Origin: a virus | DNA: 22,664 nucleotides | Strand: one strand, 5' to 3' | IMG/VR virus record: IMGVR_UViG_3300031977_002836 | Span: 1 to 22,664 of that record | In this document: positions 14,618-20,296 of the stretch, in pieces | Layout: each line of letters begins with the position of its first letter | How positions within the stretch are numbered: position 1 is the first letter of the stretch | Notes under the pieces: generated by a model | What the model was told of the DNA's origin: nothing | Databases searched by the model: none | What the model saw: only the letters and a program-made list of their open reading frames with translations | Made by a program: the position numbers and the translations under genes

Positions 14618-14656
14618 AAAAAAAAGAGGGACGGCGGCTTTCAAGACCGCCGCCCC
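14618..14656 (-). terminator. Intrinsic terminator after the major capsid gene
   Basis: In minus-strand sense a 10-bp G+C-rich stem (GGGGCGGCGG pairing with CCGCCGTCCC, one G-U wobble) with a 9-base loop is followed by TC and eight T residues. It lies 24 bp after the capsid stop. This is a textbook factor-independent terminator and probably lowers transcription of the tail genes relative to the capsid gene. Confidence 0.9.
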
Positions 14657-14680
14657 ATCATGGCGTCACACTACTATGAA

Positions 14681-16510
14681 TTAGGCGTTGTATTTAAGAT
14701 CGGTGATCTTAGCAAACGACTCAGGATGGCGAACAGCGATGTCCGTGAATATGGAAGTGACCAATCGCACCTGACGCTTGTGTGCCAGAGTGTAAGGATC
14801 AACCACCACGTCTATCCCTGCCCAATTACCAATCAGCAAGTCGCTGAAGTTACCGAAAACCATTGTCGTGGTTGCGGTAGCACCAGAACCAGCAGAAGCC
14901 ATTTGGTTGCTCATGTAGAACGGATAGCCATTGACCTGACCGTTCGACAAAACGAACTGTGCAGTGTTGCTGGCGATCTCTGTCCTCTTGAGCTTCTGGG
15001 CTGCGTTGGCGTTGCCGACGTAACAGAGCGAACCGGTCAAGGCGTTGTCCGTTGCGACCTGCTCCTCCAACTTGACCATCAGAGTGTATGCTCCGTCGGT
15101 TCCAGCAGAGACACTGCCGATGCCGGATGTGTTAACGATTCCGGTCGGCTGGTTTGAACTGCCAGAACCAGAAACAGCAGCAAGGTCTTGCGCAATGGCA
15201 ATCACCTGAGCCAAGTCGTTTCTGACGAACTGCTCAATGCTGATGCTGCTTTGTGCCAGCAACTGCTTTGAGTATTCCGTCATCGCGCTCAACTGCTTCG
15301 GAACCATTGTCACCTGATCAAACGCTTGGTCTGAACTGGAGAGAGTTGGAACTTCAGCAGTCCAAGATGCAGTCGCTGCACCGGTCTGCCTTGGAATCGC
15401 AACATCACCGACAAGGCCGTCGAGCTGTGTTGCGCCGGTCTGCGCAATTACAGAAGCATTACGCAAAATGTCAATAAAACTTGATCCAAGAAGATCAGTA
15501 GCCACTGTGTGCCCGCCTGCTGTGGCAGTGCCATCAACCAAGCCACGAGTGCTGTGATTGAGCACATCGGTCGGAATGACGAGGCCATCAACATTGCTGC
15601 GACCGTACTTCTTCTTGGCTGCCTCACTGACTTCGTTTTCAAAGTCGGAGAACTTGCCGCTGTTGCAGTACGAGTTCACAGCACGAACCAGAGAGAAGCT
15701 TTCGCGCTCTTTCTCGTTCAAGCCAATGTCACCATCATCCTGACGAACCTCAGTTGGTTCCTCGGTTTTCAAGTTGTTCTCAAGTATCCACCGGCTGAAT
15801 TGGCCAGCGTCCTTGCCGTCTTCGATCGCCTTTTGGGCGGCGTCGATGCAGTTGTACTTCGCGCCAAGCGCGACCAGTTCCTTGCTTCGCTTCTGCTCGG
15901 CCTTACGAACCTCAGATTCGTTGACCTCAATGCGCGGCGAAGCTTCAACTGTAAGTGTAGAATCTTCGTTCATTTTGGGTTCCTTATCGGATTTGATTTC
16001 AACCACAGGTTCTTGTTCCTCCGATGATTCCGAGCGACCTATGCCTACACTCGGATCGGCTGGGAGTGGAACGATTGAAATTTCCACGGGAACCCAATTC
16101 TTGACGTGAAAGGTAGCCAGCCCTTCGTCATTCCTCTCGGCCCTTTCCATTTCTTCAACGGTGTAACCCACAGAAACCAATCTGCGCACTTGGTCACGCA
16201 CGTCGCCCCAAATCTCTTCTGCGTATGCCGACTTGCCAAACCGCACCACGGCTCGGCCAACTCGGTCTTCATCCACTCGCGCTGATTCAACAACACCTAC
16301 GACTTTGTCAGGGTCATGGTTTACCAATACAGGTGCACCTCCTAAGAGGCGCGATAGATCAACGCTGTCTTGGTCGTGTCTTAAAATTTCGATGCCGAAG
16401 CTTCGTTCGTAGGGTGTCTCAGAACTGAAAGCGAGTTCGACGGTGCGCGACTCTTCGTCAATCGCACGCTTGTCGATGGTTAATTCTCTGAACCGTTTTT
16501 CACCGTTCAT
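14681..16510 (-). CDS. Prohead protease fused to HK97-type major capsid protein
   Basis: 609 residues from the ATG at 16510 (M-N-G-E-K-R-F-R-E-L). Residues 1-155 form an HK97-type prohead protease: V-L-V-N-H-D-P at 61-67 holds the likely catalytic histidine and L-V-S-V-G-Y-T at 111-117 the likely serine, followed by E-I-S-I-V-P-L-P-A-D-P. Residues about 160-290 are charged and helical like a scaffolding delta domain. The rest is a HK97-fold capsid protein (V-I-P-T-D-V-L ... A-I-P-R-Q-T-G ... V-A-I-P and a C-terminal D-P-Y-T-L-A-H-K-R-Q-V-R). Such protease-capsid fusions are known in other phages. The protease would cleave the delta region during maturation. Element copy 4 lies 27 bp upstream, and a terminator follows. 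Confidence 0.9.
   Translation of the reverse strand: MNGEKRFRELTIDKRAIDEESRTVELAFSSETPYERSFGIEILRHDQDSVDLSRLLGGAPVLVNHDPDKVVGVVESARVDEDRVGRAVVRFGKSAYAEEIWGDVRDQVRRLVSVGYTVEEMERAERNDEGLATFHVKNWVPVEISIVPLPADPSVGIGRSESSEEQEPVVEIKSDKEPKMNEDSTLTVEASPRIEVNESEVRKAEQKRSKELVALGAKYNCIDAAQKAIEDGKDAGQFSRWILENNLKTEEPTEVRQDDGDIGLNEKERESFSLVRAVNSYCNSGKFSDFENEVSEAAKKKYGRSNVDGLVIPTDVLNHSTRGLVDGTATAGGHTVATDLLGSSFIDILRNASVIAQTGATQLDGLVGDVAIPRQTGAATASWTAEVPTLSSSDQAFDQVTMVPKQLSAMTEYSKQLLAQSSISIEQFVRNDLAQVIAIAQDLAAVSGSGSSNQPTGIVNTSGIGSVSAGTDGAYTLMVKLEEQVATDNALTGSLCYVGNANAAQKLKRTEIASNTAQFVLSNGQVNGYPFYMSNQMASAGSGATATTTMVFGNFSDLLIGNWAGIDVVVDPYTLAHKRQVRLVTSIFTDIAVRHPESFAKITDLKYNA
15971..15985 (-). promoter_or_regulatory. 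Internal Shine-Dalgarno and start codon inside the protease-capsid fusion
   Basis: At the protease/scaffold boundary AAGGA is followed, after 7 bp, by ATG (codon 180, start of M-N-E-D-S-T-L). Spacing and sequence are ideal, and better than those of most true starts in this window. It would yield a 430-residue scaffold-capsid protein without the protease. Confidence 0.55.
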
Positions 16511-16529
16511 CTTTTTATCATCATGCGAG

Positions 16530-16552
16530 TTGGAAATCCGGCAACAGTTAAT
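16530..16552 (-). promoter_or_regulatory. Repeated intergenic element, copy 4
   Basis: The perfect core CCGGCAACAGTTAAT lies at 16538-16552, 27 bp before the protease-capsid ATG at 16510, and overlaps the TAA of the portal gene. The CCAAC box is present but 5 bp closer than in copies 1, 3, 5 and 6. TGATAA lies 18 bp from TTGCCG. There is no adjacent cargo gene. Confidence 0.65.
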
Positions 16553-17960
16553 TTGTGTCTTCTTCTGGTTTTTCCAAACCCACACTCTCAGCCAATTCCT
16601 CGTCGCGCTTGATGTCGCGCAGCACGTCCTCGATGTCTCCACCGCTTTCAGCAATAACCTGACGGCGTGACTTGAAGTGATTGTCCACTGCCTTGATCTG
16701 CGCATTCACATCCTTCTCGGGATCAACCCAACCCCAGCGTCTCGGTTTCCAATCCGGTGCGTTGAACTTCGCAAGCTTTGACGCTGGCAGATTGATTGTT
16801 CCGTTCAGAATGTTTGTCTCAAGCCATCCGTCAAAGATCGGTTGAACCACAGTGTCTATGAACCAGCGTTGAGTTGCTTTGTAGAACTCGCGCTCATCCA
16901 TCAAGCCTGCGCGAATGGATGAATAGTTCACTGATTCCAAATCCTGCGACAATGTGTGATAGCTGATGCCGAGTCCGGCAGCTATTCCACGCAAACAGCT
17001 TTTGACGAAGCCAGCATAGTTGCCGGTCGGATGATCTGGGTTCCACGATTCAAACCGTGTGCCCATTGGAAGTTCCTCAATGGAACCGGGCGAAATGTCC
17101 ATCAGCGGACTGCCATCTTCATCCATCTCACCAACGTAACCATCAGCGCGATCCTTAACAATGAAGCCCATCTTGCTTGCTGAAATGCGTGCGCTCGTGA
17201 TCTCTGCTTCCTCGTATGCGCCCAGCATTTGCAGGCGCGTCATCGCACTGACCATCCACGGATACCCGCGAGTCTGGGCGATGCGATCGGTGATGAACGG
17301 ATGAATCACCTGCTCTGCCGGTATGCGTTCGCGTGTGGCTTTGACCACGGACAAATCACTCGGGTGACGATCCAGCAGGTGATACGCAACAGGTTTTCCA
17401 TAGCGGTCAAGCTCAACGCCCATCCGCACCTCGTTACCATTCTTCAGCTTCTCGTCGTTAAACCCGAGATCAAGTCGATCGCCTTCAAGCAGTTGAAGCT
17501 GAAAGCCATTGCGATTGCGCAACATCCGAATGATGCAGTCGCCATCGCGTGCGGTTGAACGAAGTGCCAACCGCTGAATATCAAACCAAGTGAACTTGCC
17601 GTTGATGGAACAGTTGGCTGCTTTGCTCCACTCTTTCCACGCTTGTTCAATCAAATCGTTTGCGAGTGCATCCGGTCTGCCACCGTTCTCGGTGACCTTC
17701 ATCTGCAAACCGATACCAGTTGAGCCAAGCACGTTGCTTTCCAAACCGCTGAGAAATCGGCGCACATAGTCGGAATTGCGTTCCAACTCACGACAACGCG
17801 CACGAAGTCTGCCGAGTGAATTGCGAATCTCTTGGTCGGCAGTGGTGATGGGACTGAGCCAATCATTTGTCAGCCGACTCATTGACGCACCAGCGAAGTT
17901 TCGTTTTTGGATTGGTTGAAACCCAAGCCGACTCGCGATGCGGGCGATCAGTTTGTTCAT
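16548..17960 (-). CDS. Portal protein, lambda family
   Basis: 470 residues. The N-terminal pattern D-x-E-I-R-N-S-L-G-R-L-R-A-R-C-R-E-L-E-R-N, then Y-V-R-R-F-L-S-G-L-E-S-N-V-L-G-S-T-G-I-G-L-Q, is diagnostic of lambda gpB-type portals (Phage_portal_2), and L-Q-L-L-E-G-D-R-L-D near residue 157 supports this. The helical C-terminus includes the clip and stem regions and ends in an acidic tail. Portals form the dodecameric DNA gate at one capsid vertex and bind terminase. The start overlaps the gpW-like gene stop as ATGA. The stop codon lies inside element copy 4, so the promoter-like core and the end of the portal share bases. Confidence 0.92.
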   Translation of the reverse strand: MNKLIARIASRLGFQPIQKRNFAGASMSRLTNDWLSPITTADQEIRNSLGRLRARCRELERNSDYVRRFLSGLESNVLGSTGIGLQMKVTENGGRPDALANDLIEQAWKEWSKAANCSINGKFTWFDIQRLALRSTARDGDCIIRMLRNRNGFQLQLLEGDRLDLGFNDEKLKNGNEVRMGVELDRYGKPVAYHLLDRHPSDLSVVKATRERIPAEQVIHPFITDRIAQTRGYPWMVSAMTRLQMLGAYEEAEITSARISASKMGFIVKDRADGYVGEMDEDGSPLMDISPGSIEELPMGTRFESWNPDHPTGNYAGFVKSCLRGIAAGLGISYHTLSQDLESVNYSSIRAGLMDEREFYKATQRWFIDTVVQPIFDGWLETNILNGTINLPASKLAKFNAPDWKPRRWGWVDPEKDVNAQIKAVDNHFKSRRQVIAESGGDIEDVLRDIKRDEELAESVGLEKPEEDTN

Positions 17961-18556
17961 CCTTGGTAAGAGTAGCCAACAGCGTTCACACCTGTCGGCG
18001 CGACAAAGCGAATGCCGATGTTTTTGCCGCTGCGCCTGCCGTTCGCGAGGCGTTCAATTTGAACCTCTCGCTCAACGTCCTGTTTGTATTTCTCGTAGAG
18101 TTCGCGAAGTTCCTTGAGCGGGATTTTGTTAATTGAGCGACCGCCGATTGTGTACGACTCCATCCCATTTGGAATGCGCCCTTCCATTGCGGCCTCGATC
18201 AGATCAAGAACTCGACGTGCGTGGCTTCGTGGGTCGTATGCAGACGAGGAAGCTGGATTGGTAAGAACTTTGAGAATCCCGTCGTAGACGACAAACTTTT
18301 CGCTCCCTTTTGTGACGATGCCGACAATGTCGTAGACATCGGGAGTAAAAAGAGCAGTTACCGTTGCACCGACATTAACCTGAAAAGTGTCTCCGTCTGC
18401 CGTTGAACCAAAACTTGTTTCGGTTGCCCCGTTTCTTCGGAGGTAATAGCTCAGACTCCAATCGCTTGCGGGATAATCAGAAAGAGATTTGCTCCACTTC
18501 CAAGTGACTCCGGCTGTCAGCTTCTCTGGCTCGTAATCTTGAATTTCTGCGGCCAT
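17957..18556 (-). CDS. gpW-like head-tail joining protein with extra N-terminal beta domain
   Basis: 199 residues. The C-terminal half (about residues 108-185) carries R-x-x-H-A-R-R-V-L-D-L-I-E-A-A-M-E-G-R and S-Y-T-I-G-G-R-S-I-N-K-I-P-L-K-E-L-R-E-L, the helical pattern of gpW-type proteins found between terminase and portal. The N-terminal ~100 residues (A-G-V-T-W-K-W-S-K-S-L-S-D-Y-P) look like a beta-sandwich. It is 4-bp coupled to the portal gene. It starts 33 bp after element copy 5, so it likely opens the portal transcription unit. AAAGG lies 4 bp before the ATG and could serve as a ribosome binding site. Confidence 0.7.
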   Translation of the reverse strand: MAAEIQDYEPEKLTAGVTWKWSKSLSDYPASDWSLSYYLRRNGATETSFGSTADGDTFQVNVGATVTALFTPDVYDIVGIVTKGSEKFVVYDGILKVLTNPASSSAYDPRSHARRVLDLIEAAMEGRIPNGMESYTIGGRSINKIPLKELRELYEKYKQDVEREVQIERLANGRRSGKNIGIRFVAPTGVNAVGYSYQG

Positions 18557-18576
18557 TCAACCTTTAGTTTTTAAGG

Positions 18577-18604
18577 TTGGCCGTCTTTTCCGGCAACAGT
18601 TAAT
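18577..18604 (-). promoter_or_regulatory. Repeated intergenic element, copy 5
   Basis: The perfect 15-bp core lies at 18590-18604, followed in phage sense by CGGCCAAC and TAAAAAC. TTGCCG and CGGCCAA can pair around a 7-base loop with one bulge. It stands 33 bp from the ATG at 18556. The surrounding 39 bp are nearly repeated at copy 6 (19055-19092). The plus strand reads TTGGCC, 16 bp, GTTAAT, which could be a weak opposite-facing promoter. Confidence 0.65.
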
Positions 18605-18639
18605 CAGACGCAAAAATCTAACAGGTTAGATTTCATCTG
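18605..18639. promoter_or_regulatory. Palindromic operator candidate upstream of the HTH regulator
   Basis: AAATCTAAC-AG-GTTAGATTT (18614-18633) is a perfect 9-bp inverted repeat with a 2-bp centre. CAGACG and CATCTG flank it as imperfect outer arms. The very small loop and low G+C argue against a terminator. It lies between element copy 5 and the regulator gene, where an autoregulatory site would be expected. Confidence 0.55.
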
Positions 18640-18676
18640 ACTTGAATTGGCATTTTTTTCTAGAGAGTATTTCCGG

Positions 18677-19024
18677 ATGCCAAACCAAAGAAGCAAATAC
18701 AAATCGAAACTCAGCATTTGGATTCCAAGTTTTTTGAAAGAACGCGCCGATAAGCACTGCAAAGAACAAGGGATTTTTATCACTGAGTACATTGCCGCGC
18801 TTATTCAAAACGATTTGATTCTGAATCAAGATACTTTAAGGCAACCAGCGAAAAAGAATCTGATGACAGTAGCTGAAGCCTCGAATTATTTAGACGTTCA
18901 CCCAAACACCATAAGAAATTACGTTAAAGCGAAGATGATTCCGGTTCATAAATTATCAAACAGAATTTATCGCTTTAAAAAAGAAGATTTAGACAGGTTT
19001 CTTTCTGCAAAATTAAAATCTTAA
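18677..19024 (+). CDS. Ribbon-helix-helix plus excisionase-type HTH DNA-binding protein (plus-strand cargo gene)
   Basis: 115 residues from the ATG at 18677 (M-P-N-Q-R-S-K), preceded by AGAGAG at good spacing; a TTG at 18647 would add ten residues. Residues about 10-42 (K-L-S-I-W-I-P-S-F-L-K-E-R-A-D ... I-T-E-Y-I-A-A-L-I) fit a CopG/Arc-type strand-helix-helix. Residues about 61-110 (L-M-T-V-A-E-A-S-N-Y-L-D-V-H-P-N-T-I-R-N-Y ... R-F-K-K-E-D-L-D-R-F-L) fit the MerR/excisionase HTH_17 fold. Two DNA-binding units in one short chain are unusual. A palindrome lies just upstream. The A+T-rich DNA and reversed strand suggest transfer. It could regulate itself, adjacent cargo or the phage elements; there is no direct evidence for which. 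Confidence 0.75.
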   Translation: MPNQRSKYKSKLSIWIPSFLKERADKHCKEQGIFITEYIAALIQNDLILNQDTLRQPAKKNLMTVAEASNYLDVHPNTIRNYVKAKMIPVHKLSNRIYRFKKEDLDRFLSAKLKS

Positions 19025-19056
19025 ACCAACTCCCTCCACCAGTTGAACGCCTTCGG
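19021..19056 (-). pseudogene. Duplicated 3' end of the metallopeptidase gene
   Basis: Minus-strand reading gives P-K-A-F-N-W-W-R-E-L-V-stop, matching the last codons of the intact gene at 19895-19930 (34 of 36 bases identical, one residue change K to N). It has no start and no upstream body. Its TAA overlaps the TAA of the HTH gene as TTAA, just as the intact copy's TAG overlaps the ankyrin gene's stop as CTAA. It is a scar of recombination. Confidence 0.85.
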
Positions 19057-19064
19057 TTTTTAGG

Positions 19065-19092
19065 TTGGCCGCACTTTCCGGCAACAGTTAAT
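19065..19092 (-). promoter_or_regulatory. Repeated intergenic element, copy 6 (orphan)
   Basis: The perfect core lies at 19078-19092 with the CCAAC box and TAAAAAC as in copy 5. In phage sense it is followed by the 36-bp metallopeptidase remnant rather than a gene start, so it appears to be a duplicate of copy 5 left by tandem stacking. The ankyrin gene's ATG lies only 11 bp beyond it on the plus strand. Confidence 0.65.
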
Positions 19093-19103
19093 GTCGCCGC
19101 GAA

Positions 19104-19898
19104 ATGAAGCAGCTACTAATCACAATCGCAGCCGTAGTGCTGGTGGGGTGTTCCGACCCCGAGGCTGAAGCCAACAAGCTTTTCACTGAAGCATCGCGGC
19201 TGGTTAAGGAAGCTGATGCTATTACTGAGCCGAACTCGTGGAAGGCTTTTAACAAGCGCAAAGAAGCACTTGAGTTAATTGAAAAGATAACGCTGCAATA
19301 TCCTCAAAGTTCTCTATCAGTTCAAATATCTCAAGGTGCTTGCCTTATTCAAGGCCAGTTGATTAATCAGGTCAGGGAAAAAATGAAGCCAGAAATGTCA
19401 ATTCAAGATGCTGCCGAAAAAGGAAACATCGAAGTCGTCAAACAGCACTTGGCAGCCGGTACGGATGTGAATGGGAAGGGTGATAAGTTTGAAGCGTCTC
19501 CTTTGCACCTTGCAGCTTGGGAAGGACACACGGAAATCGCCGCACTACTTATCGCCAACGGTGCTGATGTGCACATGCAGAATAGGTTTGGATCGACTCC
19601 TTTGCATTTTGCTGCCGAACAAAACAATAAGGAAATCGTCGCACTACTTATCGCCAACGGTGCGAAAGTGAATACGAGTGACATATACGGATCAATTCCT
19701 TTGCATTCTGCTGTTAAGTGCGGTCACAAGGAAGTCGTCGAACTGTTTATTGCCAAGGCTGCCGATGTGAATTCGAAAATGGATAAAGGCTACACACCTC
19801 TAGATGTGGCCATTGATTATAAGCAAACCGAAATCACTGAACTCCTCCGCAAACACGGCGGCAAGACCAAGAAGGAACTGGAAGCCGCTGGCAACTAA
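19104..19898 (+). CDS. Ankyrin-repeat lipoprotein (plus-strand cargo gene)
   Basis: 264 residues. The N-terminus is a lipoprotein signal: M-K-Q, a hydrophobic stretch, and the lipobox L-V-G-C with Cys16, so it should be lipidated and exported. Residues about 20-95 are helical. From about residue 98 there are four to five ankyrin units of 33 residues (P-L-H-L-A-A-W-E-G-H-T-E-I-A-A-L-L-I-A-N-G and relatives). It ends L-L-R-K-H-G-G-K-T-K-K-E-L-E-A-A-G-N, an ending I associate with Verrucomicrobiota ankyrin lipoproteins. Ankyrins bind proteins, so an envelope binding or exclusion role is plausible. The convergent stop codons with the metallopeptidase gene overlap. No Shine-Dalgarno is visible. 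Confidence 0.85.
   Translation: MKQLLITIAAVVLVGCSDPEAEANKLFTEASRLVKEADAITEPNSWKAFNKRKEALELIEKITLQYPQSSLSVQISQGACLIQGQLINQVREKMKPEMSIQDAAEKGNIEVVKQHLAAGTDVNGKGDKFEASPLHLAAWEGHTEIAALLIANGADVHMQNRFGSTPLHFAAEQNNKEIVALLIANGAKVNTSDIYGSIPLHSAVKCGHKEVVELFIAKAADVNSKMDKGYTPLDVAIDYKQTEITELLRKHGGKTKKELEAAGN
19532..19663 (+). repeat. 99-bp-spaced direct repeat inside the ankyrin gene
   Basis: GGAAATCGCCGCACTACTTA at 19532 and GGAAATCGTCGCACTACTTA at 19631 start 33-base blocks differing at one position and spaced exactly 99 bp (33 codons). The near identity at DNA level indicates recent duplication or gene conversion of one ankyrin unit. Confidence 0.85.
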
Positions 19899-19930
19899 AC
19901 CAACTCCCTCCACCACTTGAACGCCTTCGG
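19895..19930. repeat. 36-bp direct repeat bounding the ankyrin insert (partner at 19021-19056)
   Basis: The two copies differ at two of 36 positions and are 874 bp apart. One is the true 3' end of the metallopeptidase gene, the other the truncated copy. Together with elements 5 and 6 they define two tandem junctions of the form element, cargo gene, metallopeptidase end. Confidence 0.85.
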
Positions 19931-20296
19931 GTTGTCGTTCCACACTGTGCAGATGCCCGTGGCCAATCTGCGCACGAAGCTTTCCTCTTTGTCTTTCTCC
20001 TTCAGATCAAACGCTGCTGTCAGCGCGTGCATGACCTCGTGCAAAAACGTGTCCTGCATCGCGTCGTTGTGCTGATCTTCACAGATCGCAATGATCTGCA
20101 ATTCCGGTGAACAGAACCCAACTGCGCCGCTTGCCATCATCTGTTCCTGCGGTGAGAACATAACTTTGTAGCTCAGGTTCAGAATCTTGAGTTCGTCAGG
20201 TCTTCCAACTTGTTGCGAAGTTTTGGTTCCTTGAGCGGCGGTTGTGGATCGCTTTGTACGGGTCGGCTTTTGGCGGGGCTTGGGGTTTGTTTTCAT
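19895..20296 (-). CDS. Small HExxH zinc metallopeptidase
   Basis: 133 residues from the ATG at 20296 (M-K-T-N-P-K-P-R), preferred to an ATG at 20344 because that would extend further into terminase. The basic first 30 residues overlap the terminase gene by 101 bp. The conserved part begins after that (E-L-K-I-L-N-L-S-Y-K-V). F-L-H-E-V-M-H-A-L at 84-92 is a zincin motif: His86 and His90 are metal ligands, Glu87 the catalytic base, and an E-E pair at 104-105 may supply the third ligand. I recognise this as a family of small phage metallopeptidases found in late regions. Substrate unknown. Its stop overlaps the ankyrin gene's stop. Confidence 0.75.
   Translation of the reverse strand: MKTNPKPRQKPTRTKRSTTAAQGTKTSQQVGRPDELKILNLSYKVMFSPQEQMMASGAVGFCSPELQIIAICEDQHNDAMQDTFLHEVMHALTAAFDLKEKDKEESFVRRLATGICTVWNDNPKAFKWWRELV

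Noticed and set aside
14537-15157. Plus-strand 206-codon open frame opposite the capsid gene
   Set aside because: It is fully antisense to the well-supported capsid gene and crosses its terminator; the protein is C/H/R-rich without a recognisable pattern.
15509-16027. Plus-strand 172-codon open frame opposite the protease-capsid fusion
   Set aside because: Shadow of the coding strand; no plausible domain.
18605-18639. Palindrome before the HTH gene as an intrinsic terminator
   Set aside because: Two-base loop, A+T-rich stem and only short T runs after it; an operator fits better.
4571-19092. Repeated element as a CRISPR array or integron attachment array
   Set aside because: Spacings vary from under 1 kb to several kb, there are no regular spacers or long imperfect-palindrome attC folds, and copies exist without cargo at constant distance from gene starts.
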